NCBI GenBank assembly: GCA_005765155.1
Contig: VCCP01000001.1
Span: forward strand, 372,001 to 436,000
DNA length: 64,000 bases
DNA from: Zelopaecilomyces penicillatus
Lineage: Eukaryota; Ascomycota; Sordariomycetes; Hypocreales; Pseudodiploosporaceae
Direction of reading: 5' to 3'
Of the stretch, positions 32,738-43,210 are shown one piece after another. Positions within the stretch are counted from its first letter, which is position 1. Every line of letters begins with the position of its first letter. The notes beneath the pieces are model-generated. The model worked only from the letters and a program-made list of their open reading frames with translations. It was not told where the DNA came from and made no database searches. The position numbers were made by a program, and so were the translations under genes.

Positions 32738-33481
32738 ATGCGTTCACTCTCGAGCCTCATCAATCTCGGCTTCATCGCGACCTTCGCCCTCGCCAATGCC
32801 AAAATTGATGGTGGAGCCATAGATGAGTATTGTGAAGCAAACTGCAGTAAGACCTTTCATGTCCCAATTCCCCTCTGCCATGAGAATACACATAAAATAT
32901 CGATCCTCACCCCTCTACCCATAGACTTCTTCGACTTCCACCTCGCTCCCGATTACTGCGACGCTACCGAGTGGGCCGCCTATGTCGACCAATGCCTCGT
33001 CTGCGCACTGAACCGCAACTCGTGGAAATGGTTCGGCGGCGAGCTCCTTTTTGCCCTGGAGGACTGCGGACAAAACATAGACTCCATCACAAAATCCAAA
33101 CTGTCGGAATGGCCCTTCACCGCCTTGACCACTTCCACTTCTACTCCAACCTCAGCGTCAATTCCAACAGCAGCAGCAGCGTCAACTTCTGTTGCTGAAG
33201 CGGAAAAGACAACACCCGCAGGAGAGAGCACACAAGCCAGCAGCTCCGTAATCAAGACTGTCGAGACTTCCTCTACCCAGCAGACCATCACTGCCAGCAC
33301 AGTAAGAATGCCGAACAATGCATAATAATAACCTTGCTGGACCTTTGTACTAACAAACAAGGATCCCAACACCACACCGACTGCCCCGACCACGGTGCCC
33401 GACTCTGGAACAGCGCACACCCAACGGAGACAAATCTTGGTCGCTGGGGCATTTGCTCTTGCTGCCGCTTGCTGGATGTAA
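32738..33481 (+). CDS. GPI-anchored Ser/Thr-rich small secreted protein
   Basis: Three exons (32738..32846, 32925..33301, 33362..33481) give 201 residues. A signal peptide (MRSLSSLINLGFIATFALANA) precedes a short cysteine domain with the pattern EYCEANC, YCDATEWAAYVDQCLVCAL, WKWFGGELLFALEDCGQ. A long Ser/Thr/Ala-rich, probably O-glycosylated region follows. The C-terminus RRQILVAGAFALAAACWM is a hydrophobic GPI-type signal after a small-residue site. This matches a common ascomycete class of GPI-anchored cell-wall proteins. Intron 1 is 78 nt, so retaining it keeps the frame and would insert 26 residues (between Cys36 and the FFDFHL segment). Intron 2 (GTAAGA..ACAAG, with a TACTAAC branch) is required to reach the GPI signal. 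Confidence 0.78.
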
Positions 33482-33680
33482 TTTCTAAATATCTCAAAAT
33501 CTTGTATAATTCTGTATACATGTATGCGTATCCGCTGCCCATTGTAAGCTCAAAATGTATGGTACTCGGTATCCCGTCGTCAGCAGTGATTCAGCCTACT
33601 TTCAATAATAACCCAAAAAAGAAAACGCCATTCCCACCCACAGCTCTCAGTAATCTGCCCATCACACATCAAAACCTTGC

Positions 33681-34276
33681 CTATTTCAAAGCCATACCAC
33701 CAAACGCTCGGTCTAATTGCGCCCCTTCATCAGTCAACGGGTCCTTCACTTCCACACCAGCAACTCTTGCTCCGTCGCCAGAGCTAGCCGGCCCTGCCGT
33801 CTCCTCCGATTCCTGCGCCGATGCCGTCCTCTCCGGCTCCAGCAATCGCGCTTCGCTGTCCAGCCACCCAGGTGCTAGCCTTCTCTTCTCTGCAAGCTCC
33901 CGCTCCTTGATGCGCTCCTCTAGCTCCCTCAGTTCCTGCTCTGCATCCTCCTGCAGCTTCGTGACGTGTGCCTGCAACGCACGGCAAGAGGCGATAATAT
34001 CGTCAGGGTGCGCGGCATGTCCCGAACCTGACACCACGTATTGGGCCTTGGGTTGACTGGAGGGGTCGTCGGACGCGGTTGGGATTCCCAAGGCGGATGG
34101 CGGGATGTTAGACGGCATCGTCTTGTAGTTGTAAGAGAGTGTGGTGGCTGTCGGAAGAGAGACAAATGGCGAGACTGTAAGGGGAACTTGTTCAAGTAGA
34201 TGATGAGGACCTGGAATTGTTGTGAGTGACAGTAAGTTATGTGCATCAATTGGGAGTGCTCACGGTTATTGTGCAT
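33681..34276 (-). CDS. Small conserved-looking protein with a coiled-coil, unknown function
   Basis: Two exons (34264..34276 and 33681..34210) give 180 residues. The first exon codes only MHNN plus one base; a 53-nt intron (GTGAGC..TTCCAG) joins it to RPHHLLEQVPLTVSPFVSL and PTATTLSYNYKTMPSNIPPS. The frame then runs through HPDDIIASCRALQAHVTKLQ into a charged helix (EDAEQELRELEERIKERELA) that is probably a coiled-coil, and ends in an acidic tail. The short first exon is supported by consensus splice sites and by an uninterrupted, protein-like reading on both sides. A shorter product starting at the ATG at 34118 is possible. I do not recognise the family. It shares a 500-bp divergent promoter region with the LOT5/pICln-like gene. 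Confidence 0.65.
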
Positions 34277-34773
34277 TGTGGCAAGGGCGGTATGAGGGGT
34301 CGATCCTGGAAGGGAAACTGGAGGTTGGAGTCTCAGCTAGGCGCAAGGCCCAATTAACAAGGTGGGCACTGCAACTCTAAGAGCAGATGCTGAGCAGTAC
34401 ACCTGATAATGCTCTGGGAGAATCCGTAGCTCCAGATGTATGTAGGAAGAGGGTCGCAGAAAGCAAGTATTATAACATGCGTGTTGGAAGAGAAGAACGA
34501 CTGATGGTGTAAGTTAGAGGACCTGCCTGGTTACACCACAGCGGCGTCATGAACTGCCTACAGAATGCAACCCCACCCTCCACCTATCGATAAGATGTCT
34601 CAGGCAACCTCGACGTAGTCTCTCCTGCCAGTCAACGAATTACCCCACGATGGTCACTTTTCTGTTCTGCCAGCTCAGCTTAGCTAGTTAGACCTTGCCT
34701 TGATTATCTTTTCTTCCTCCCCAACCTATTCCACCAAACCGAGGAAAAGGAAAAAGACCTCCAGGTAGCAGCA
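34277..34773. other. Shared divergent promoter region
   Basis: A 497-bp spacer between the start codons of the small coiled-coil protein (minus) and the LOT5/pICln-like gene (plus). No gene seen. Confidence 0.55.
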
Positions 34774-35723
34774 ATGCTACCAACAACCATACGGTCGCCG
34801 CCTTCTTTGGCTGACTATGTCCTCCTGAGCGAGTACCAATCCCAGACCCCAGCGTCCTTCGCCAACAGCAAACCCATCCTTCACTTGCATCTCTCAGGTG
34901 CAACAGCTTCCATTCCTCGCTCGCAATGCGGAAGCCTCGCTCTGTTCCCTGCGGATAGTTCATCAAACGGTGAAGACTCAGGGGACGCAGACTCACTAGT
35001 AGAGCAGCAAGTCGATGTCTTTGTGAATTCGGAGTAAGCTTGTCCCCCTCACGCACATCAACACTCCAAGATTTGCTAATGCGTAGGGAAAATAGAAACT
35101 TCACAGTCTTCAGCCAAAAGGCCGAATCCGGTGTCTCAATTCCCTACCCCTCCATATCCATCCACGCCATCAAACAGGTTGCCGGCAGCCAGGCTGTATG
35201 GATGCAGCTCGACTTTGCCGACGGCGGCGCCGACGACGACGACTTCAGCACCGTCGAGCTGACCATCACCCCGGCCAACACCCCCTCCTCTGACACAACC
35301 ACCCCAAGCCTAGCCTCCCAGCTCTACGAAGCTGTCGCCAACTGCTCCAACCTCCACCCAGACCCCAACAACAGCGATGGCGAGGATGAGGAGGATGACT
35401 ACGATCGCATCATCTTTGAAGGCAGCGCCGAACACGAGGCACTCGAAGGCTTCACCGGTGTCTTGCGTGGCACCACTAATGGTGGTCTTCCACCGCCAAT
35501 GCCGGGAAGTGGTGGATGGATCACTGCTGAAAACGTAAACGAGTATTTTGATGAGGATGGCAATTGGATTGGCCAGGGCGCGGAGACGGAAGAGCTGGGA
35601 GAGGGGGCTGGAAGAACGCGCGCGCGGGACGAGCTGGAAAATGATGATACCCAAAGCCATGGCGAAGGCAACGGCAACGACCAAGAGAATAAGAGACCGA
35701 GGGTCGATGGAGGAACTGAATAA
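34774..35723 (+). CDS. LOT5 / pICln-family protein (Voldacs domain)
   Basis: Two exons (34774..35033, 35087..35723) give 298 residues. The fold expected is a PH-like domain. Visible landmarks are the N-terminal YVLLSEYQSQTPASF, ILHLHLSGATASIP, VDVFVNSE across the splice site, then FTVFSQKAESGVSIPYPSIS, IHAIKQVAG and VWMQLDFA, followed by an acidic stretch EDEEDDYDRIIF. In animals pICln chaperones Sm proteins into the PRMT5 methylosome for snRNP assembly. The yeast relative is Lot5, of unclear role. The C-terminal half is acidic and ends in a KRPR-type basic patch. The intron carries TTGCTAAT and splits a Glu codon. Confidence 0.82.
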
Positions 35724-36333
35724 GCGTCAACCGTAGATTAGAGGGAATACGGCCTTTTGGAAGAACAAAAGATAGGGCTCAAGCTACAACAGAGCCAGTC
35801 AATCCCATATTCACATTCACATGAAAGAAGAGATTTTGCCAAATTTATCCAAACCGTCCGGAGAGACAGGAGGTCCCAAGACAATAAATACATAGGCAGG
35901 GCAAAAGAAGAATCGACTATGGTTTTGGCTACCTACGTACACTCCTTTGACCTACTTAATCTAGGCCATGAAGAAAAGGTCGTTCAAAATGGAATTAGAG
36001 GCCGGAATCTCCCGTCTTTACACGGGAGTGCTTACATTCAATTACTGGCTAACATTTACAGGAAACATCAAATTATCACGCCATGTACCAAAATAAGTAA
36101 CATCCACTGAAATTTCTATCCCCCATTGTCATGGGAAGCCATATGTTATAAACACAAAAGGACCTCGGTCCTTGGAAAGGAAAAAAAGAAAAAGCCCACA
36201 GCCAAATGTTCTTCAGTCATGCCACACGAATACCACGTGCTTACCTGGAGCCAGCCCAGATCCACAACAAATGCCTCCAAAGATGACAAAAGAATTGATG
36301 ATATTTCACCCAGGCTCATTCAATCTGGGCTTC
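35724..36333. other. Convergent spacer
   Basis: This is the 3' flank of the LOT5/pICln-like and DUF1996 genes. No supported gene. Confidence 0.5.
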
Positions 36334-38133
36334 TCAGTGTCTTCGCTGGCCATGGGCGTGAAGATGAGCCATGCGGCGTCGTCGTTGGGATGGCGGCGAG
36401 GTAGCCGTCACTGTCTTTGTAACGTCCTGGACCTTGGTAACATACACCAACTGCTCCTCCCACAAGATTTTGTTCACAACGTTGCCCTTGGTTACGTACT
36501 GAGTGCTGAAATAGCTGATACTGGGATCGACAGGAGCATACACGGGCGAGGGCGTTGTGGCGGGAGGAGGGGGTGGGGGAGGAGGAGGAGCCGATGAGGC
36601 CGGTGCTTGTGCCCCCTTAGCACCAAAGTCAACTGCGGCAGGGGCAGAAGAACTGGTGCTCGTTGGTGCCGGGGCCACATTAGCCGACGATGACTCCTTA
36701 AACACCTGTCCTGGAAGAGGGTACGCAGGCGCAGATGGGTATTCTCCAGGTTTGTACGTCAATGAAGGTACAGGGAGCTCAGGTGGTGATGAAGTCTTGG
36801 CTGGTTCACTTCCACCATCGGCTGGGCCGCCTCCAGGTAGCTTCAGCAGGGGGCCCTTTCCATCTTCGTTCTTCAATGCTTCAGGAAGCTTTTGCAGTTC
36901 GCATGTCGTTGCCTCAGCCTCGCTGACGACATCGAAGACGGGGCAATCCTGAATGCGGCCAGATGGGTTTCGGCATGTATCAATGGCCTTTTGCAAGAAT
37001 TTCTCATCCCATCCCATGATGAAATCGGCATGAAGACCATAGCCTAGAAAATGATTAGTTTTCAACTACTGTATTATCTGAGAAACGTTGGACTGACCTG
37101 TGGGATCGCCGTTAGAAAGGGTGAAATTGCCATTGCGGTTTTTGAATGCGGCCGTGTTCCAGATGACCTCGTACATCAGACTTGGGAGGCGGACAGGGTG
37201 GCTCTCAGGGCAGTTGCCAGTCATGACAAGATCGGGGAATGCAACATGGTCCTTGTGGTTCTCGCTGTCGACAGCATCACCACCTTTCCAGCAAGAGGGG
37301 AACATGATCTCAAAACGAATACCATCCGCGCAGTTGGCATCAAGGTAAGACTTGTCAGGGAGATAGTGGCGGTATAATGTCCCCTCTGGCTGCTTGCCAT
37401 AGTTGAGACAGTTAAAGCCAAGGGCTCGCTGGGCTAGAGTGTCCTGGCCGGTCTGCTTTAGAGAGGCCCAGCTGGACTTGTCGGGATCCGGCTTGCTAGC
37501 GTCTCCTGCGGAATAAGTTCGCAGGCCAGTTGTGCCAGAGAGCATTTGGAAACCTGGGGGGAAAGCAGTAATCTTGTCACCGTGGAGGAGATAGTAACTA
37601 AGAAAGAAATAACATCAGCTTCAGAAACTCGTAGCTGAGAGAGATACAGAACAGGGTATCAACTCACGCAAGCATGCCACCAACTTGAGGGACTAGCTCA
37701 AACTTTCCAGTATCAGCATCTTGGAAGTAGAATGCTGGGTGCCAGTAGGCAGATTTGTCTTGAGTGACACGGCACGATGTGCAGTCGCCAGCAAGAAGAT
37801 CTTCGGTGCTAGAAGTTTGGGAAAATCCTGTGACCAATTTATTAGATACAAAACGACTAGCGGAAACGCAACAAAGGATTCTAGTTGGAATCCATGCCAA
37901 CCATCTCCAGACAAGTTGATGCCATATGCGGAGAGGAGCTCGGATGCAGTAGAAAGAATGATAAACGTACCTGATGATCCATGAATAGCGTGGATATGAG
38001 GTGCAATGGCTCCAGGGTTGACAATGGGGTCAATCGATGCGAGACCAACACGGCCAGGACATTCCATACGCCAAAAGGCATCAACGCCGACGGCAAGACT
38101 AGCCGTAACGGCGAATAAGGGTCTGAGCATCAT
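36334..38133 (-). CDS. Secreted DUF1996 protein
   Basis: Four exons (37971..38133, 37668..37827, 37098..37597, 36334..37043) give 510 residues. A signal peptide ends near VGVDAF and is followed directly by the DUF1996 opening, FWRMECPGRVGLASIDPIV and PHIHAIHGSSGFS. Other landmarks are CTSCRVTQDKSAYWHPAFYF, LGFNCLNYG, CADGIRFEIMFPSCWKGG, HVAFPDLVMTGNCPESHP and GYGLHADFIMGWDEKFLQKAIDTC. The His and Cys residues of the domain are intact. The last 190 residues are Pro/Ser/Ala-rich with a ten-proline run and end in an Arg/His-rich tail, with no GPI signal. DUF1996 proteins are secreted and widespread in moulds. Their biochemical activity is not established, though some are induced during growth on plant or insect material. 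Confidence 0.9.
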
Positions 38134-40060
38134 GATGTATTGGTATCCAAACTCAAAAAGGCGGCACCAGGCACGATATTCTCAAGGAGCGGACGACGCA
38201 ACAAGGCAGTCTGGACGAGTGTGTCAGTGATAAAGCTTTTGGTAAGTCGTCGTTGAAAAAAGAGAAGAGAACAAGTGAGAAGAGGGGAGGAGCAGGAGAA
38301 GACATAATGATAGGGCATTAAACACGGGTAAGGAAAGCAGCAGCTGCGGTTAGGAATAAGAGGTAGGCGGCTGCTGGCAAAAACGAGGAGAGCACCTGCA
38401 AGCACAAGTGTTTGAGGGTGTCTGCCAGCTGGCAGATCAGTCTTCAAGGTACTGAGGCTCACGACAGATGATGCCAGCTGCGCACTCCTCTCCACCCTTG
38501 AGCGACTACAGCTATACAGTTCGCCAGTTCGTTTCCTCCTCGTCTCTGTGGCACCGCCTACTAAAATTCCATTTTTCTTCGAGGTGCAACATGTGAGGAC
38601 CATGTTGTAACAACAAGAACTTACCCGATTGCAGATTTGCCGATGTCGACTAATACGGAGTTGATGTTAAAAGGAGAATCGTAAGTCTAGTCGTAGTCGA
38701 ACGATAGCCGAGCTCAGCCAGGCTATCAAAATCCTGTTTATCCTTGACGAAAGATGATGCGTAGTATGGCGAGATGTCCCAAAGAAGTTTCTTTAAAAAG
38801 AGAACGGCCCGATATATGGATGTCGGCAGGATGCCAATGTGACCGAAGATGGCGATGGTGATACTTTGGATGTTATAGCTAGGTTGCGATGGTACTACTC
38901 GGGGGTCGTGCAAGACTTCTAACGGTGCAAAATCGGGATGTGGATCCTGGTCCTGTTCTCGGTCTATCTGATGTTGATGGCGAGGAATTTCGAATTGACA
39001 AGAAAAGGCGAATATGGAGAAAACAAGTTGCCTTTTTTCACACAGTAGAAATGAAGGTAGATGACAAAACAAAGGAACGTATTCAGGTCGGATGAAGGAA
39101 GGTTGAAGAATGAACGTGAGGCTATCGAGAAACTCGCACACACCAGAAAAAGAGAAGGAGGGATGAGGAAGCAGAACGAACGGATATCGGGGACGAGGGA
39201 ATGTGGTGTAGTAGTATTAAGTTGGGCGGAGTATGCCAGTGGGATGGATTCGACAGGCCAACAACGGAGAGGCAAAGCGGGTCTGCTCGGCATTCCAGCA
39301 TTACTCGCACTAGCCAAGTTGTTATGAAAATAGACTAACGGCCAGACACTACGGCATGTCTGGCCGGTATGGGCATTCATTCAGGATACCAGGCCATGGA
39401 ACTGTGCAAACCATACGGAGTAGCATGGCCACCAGAGCCACAGTTGGGGCCGGCGCTTGAGCCTATCCTGGCAGCCCTCGGGTGGGTGGTTTGGGAGGGG
39501 CCATTCTGGGGGGCCGCAGCAGAGATTACGGGGTTCCAAGGGTCACTGGCCATGGCTTGCTAGGCTGCCTTGGGCTTTACAGTGTGTGGGTTGAGTGAGT
39601 GTGAGAGTCCGGCATCGAACCCCCAGTACGGGCGGGTGCGCGGTTCCAGTTCGATCGCCGAAGGCAGTGACGTTTCTGCGGGCTCGCCCGGACAAGAGGT
39701 TTGATGTTGTGCCCAGGTAATGGATACCTACGAGCATGCGGGTTGTTATGCCTGCAAACAAAGACACCAGTACTTGGACAGACATGGACAAGAGAAACAC
39801 CAGCCAGTGCCTTGGCCGACAAATTGGCAAGGGATGAAAAGGCTTGATCAGGAGAAACACGGTGCTCAAGCAAGGGTGTGAACTTGGCACGCATTCGCAA
39901 GTGGGCCACAGAACACAGGGTTGTTCTCAGAGTGGCTCCAGGGGCTGTCGTCTGCCTGTACAGTCCTGTACCTGCAGTTGTGTGACTGCTGTGTGCCTGT
40001 ATTTCGGGGGCGGGGGGGTTAGCCAGCAGTAGGTGACGATTTCCACAGTGGCTTGTCCCT

Positions 40061-40087
40061 GCATTTCTGCATTTCTGCATTTCTGCG
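40061..40087. repeat. Short tandem repeat (catttctg, three copies)
   Basis: gcatttct is repeated three times head to tail, followed by a diverged fourth (gcgcttct). Confidence 0.85.
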
Positions 40088-42995
40088 CTTCTAATAAAGC
40101 CCTGAGTGACAATGAGCCTTCGTGCGGGCATCATCAATATGCATGCCATTATTATCCATCAGCAGCAGCATGTAGCCTGCACGTCTCCTTGTTGTACAAG
40201 CAGGCGCGGACACCGTACAGTTGACACAAGTAGGGTATCTGCGAGCACAAGCACAAACACAGACAGACACAGGAGGAATTGTTTGCTCCTCGTGGTCTCG
40301 TGGCCTCGTGGCTTCATACCTACCATAGCACAACATGCTCCGTCCGCTCAAGCCCCTGTTCTCACAGGCTCGCTTTCATCATCTCTCATTTTGATTTTGT
40401 TTGCCCAGCAAGCCCTTCCGCGGAGGCCAAGAGGCGTGTTTCTGCGCCTGAACATCGCAATCAAAAATGCCCGTCTTGTTGCTGCTGCTCTCCCGTCCTG
40501 GACTAAAACCTTTGGAAGGGGATCCAATCATGCTGTTCCAACTTCTTTGCAATGTACATCATACGTTAGTTTAGGACAGACGTCGTCCGCTTCCGAGCTG
40601 GTGGCACGCACCCCTGCGGCTATGACGCTGCGGGTGGAGGCTGGGTGGAGGCGCCGGAGCCAAACGATGATGGCGATGGGACAATTTTGGCGTTAGTGCC
40701 TCCGCGGCAGGGGTCCAGGTCCCTGGATCTTGCGCGTCTTCATTTGCCCTTCTCTGCGTGTTCCTGAATCCTGATTGAATGAGGGTTTCCTTGGCAGGGA
40801 AAAAAAACTCGACGGCGGTGGCACCTGTACTACAGCATGGATTTATGCTGAGCAACAGAAACATAGGGGGTCAGTCGACCAAGGGGAGGCCCACGGTTTC
40901 TTCTGCGCACAAATATTAACGACTGTCTTCTTTAGGGGGGCCTGACCGCTCCAGAGTAACACCGTGTTGGTGTTTTAGGGGCCATAGCACAATGTGATGA
41001 GGAATAGCATAATGCGAGGGGAGTCTGAACAACATGGAGAGGGGGACTGGAAGAGGGGACGAGGAGGGGGAGGGCACCCACACCATTGGGCTTTTGAAAC
41101 GGGTTTCAAAGTATCAACTGACCAATGGCGTGTCGCATTCCGACACTCTGGAGAGCCTCCTGTCAAGCCCGGTCATGCCCTGTCAGGTCCAGTCGCCCTC
41201 CCTAAAAGCATCCTCGCGGCTATTCCTCCATATGTACGTAATAACACCCCGAATTTCGCGCCTCAAAGTTTCATTGCCTCGATTAATCGTTCATGGATTG
41301 CCCATTCGAGCCGCTCTCCAGACGATAGTTAATGCTATAAGTTTCCTCTATTGATCCTCTTTTTGAAACGGCTGCCGCCAACGAAAGGACCTGCAGAACC
41401 CCCAAGGGGAAGGGCGGCGATCTGTTTGGCTGGTGGATGTGCAGGCTGTTTGTCCGCATTGGCATTCCATGCAGCAGTATCACAAGGTCGATCCAGATCA
41501 CATAGATTCCTAATATGGAACAACTGTTATCAGGTATCCAGTATATCAGATCATTGGCCATTCCCTACGTAGGTAGTAGTAGTGTCTTCCATGGAGCGAC
41601 CGAGTTGTTGAGATGACGTTCCCTAATTATACTGTAGAGGCATAAACCGGCCAAGAGTCAAGACAATGCCGTCACAGCCAGGCGGTGGAACTTTAGCGTT
41701 TCACAGCAGTCCCATTGTCTTGCTTGCTCGGATATGTCGCAAAAACGCAAAATCTCATCTGATCTTCCGACCGTCCAAGCCCTTGAACATGAATAATGGG
41801 CTGGCTGGCAAAGGTGGTCACGCCACCACTGGATGTCTGCAGACTGCAGGTATGCGTGTACACTATTTTCATAATTCGACAACAACTCAGTGCTAGATCA
41901 TGATTAGTTTCTCCGTTGTACGTGCGCAGCTGCCCGTGCACAACTGTCGTGAACGGTTGCCCAAACGAGTTCATAGCACACTGCAGTAGTCTGTCTAGGT
42001 TGGTTTACTACCTAGGTAATTAGTGAAAGCAATGAAAGCAAACAGCAACCAGCACATTCTCACCGACCGGATCAGGCAACGCCCAGGGTCAACAGCGCAG
42101 GCCGGTTTTGGATATGGGGATCAACATCAGCAACGACAATCACCTGTCTTCCAGAGTAATATGGCGCAGTCTGTAGCTGCCCTTGTTGGGATCCTAGAAA
42201 TTCGGCAATCCCATCGGTCGCTGTCCGTCTTTGACTCTCACTAATTCGGTTAAGATCAAGATCGACATGCTCGTCAGGGGGCAACCGACGTCGTGACTTC
42301 AGAAGGTCCTGCACAGAAAGTGCGATCGACAAGCTGATCTGTCGCAAATGTGTAGTAGGAAGCAGGCTAGTTTTGTACCGAATCAAAAGGCCGCTCTAAT
42401 TACATAGTAAGTACAACAGGAATTACACTCCAGGGGCCAAGATCAACAGAGAAGTGCATCCTTGATGAATGCTGGCACATGCTAAAGTTGATATAAAAAC
42501 ATGCAGACATGAAAACAAGAGATTTACTGTAGGGTAGTTGGCGTTTAGATGAATATAGAAAGCAAATGAGCCTCTACAATTGCTGAATACTCTGCATAAT
42601 GATTGAGGCCATTTGTAGATTTTATTTACGCCCAGTAATTTTGCGTAGATCTTCCTTTCACAGACGCTCCTTGTCTGGACTTTTACACACACCCGAAGGC
42701 AAACAGTTTTTTGATGTTGGGTGGTGATAGCTTGAGATGCAACTATTTTGACACTGCAAAAAGATGCGGCACTTTATGGCTACAGTTAAAAAGCTAGTAG
42801 GTTAATCATAGTAAAGTAAAATCCATATTGCCCGCGACACTCCATTTCGTAAGCCCAGTTTTTCTATATTTCATTTCTGATATTGGCTAACGGTCAGAAA
42901 AGCGGTTCTCTCTCAGGTTGAACACGGTGCTCGTTTCAGGTCTTGTAGAAGATCATGTGATGAAGAGCTGCTCTTGCGTGGCGCAAAGGGGAAGC

Positions 42996-43017
42996 AGCCA
43001 CAGCCACAGCCACAGCG
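42996..43017. repeat. Hexanucleotide (ccacag) run
   Basis: About three and a half copies of ccacag in non-coding DNA upstream of the auxilin gene. Confidence 0.8.
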
Positions 43018-43210
43018 GTTGCAGGTTGAAGCCACATAGCTAGCTGGCCGTTCAGACGCCTAACGCCCGGAACTCGGCATCGCATTCCACCGATCCAGCT
43101 CAGCAACAGGTAGCTACGACACAGCATCATAGCTTCAATACGAAGACCCAATGAGTTGGCAAACTTCTGGCTATGTTTGACCATCTACAACTAACTAATA
43201 TTCTTTAATC

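Larger units (their letters stand above)
38134..43210. other. Five-kilobase gene-poor region
   Basis: Many short overlapping frames occur on both strands but none has a motif, plausible splice structure or consistent codon use. The first 400 bases are likely the leader and promoter of the DUF1996 gene. I note a short catttctg tandem repeat near 40060-40087, a ccacag hexanucleotide run near 42996-43017, and CTACCTAGG-type palindromes near 42005. A real but very small or highly spliced gene cannot be excluded. Confidence 0.5.

Noticed and set aside
38130..38603. A 157-residue minus-strand frame upstream of the DUF1996 gene
   Set aside because: It lies in the probable leader and promoter, is out of frame with the signal peptide and has no family features.
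39600..39680. A possible tRNA (GGTTCGATGCC box-B-like sequence on the minus strand)
   Set aside because: The T stem does not pair and no acceptor or anticodon stem can be drawn.
42996..43017. A CRISPR-like or regulatory repeat array
   Set aside because: It is a simple hexanucleotide run without spacers, and the genome is eukaryotic.
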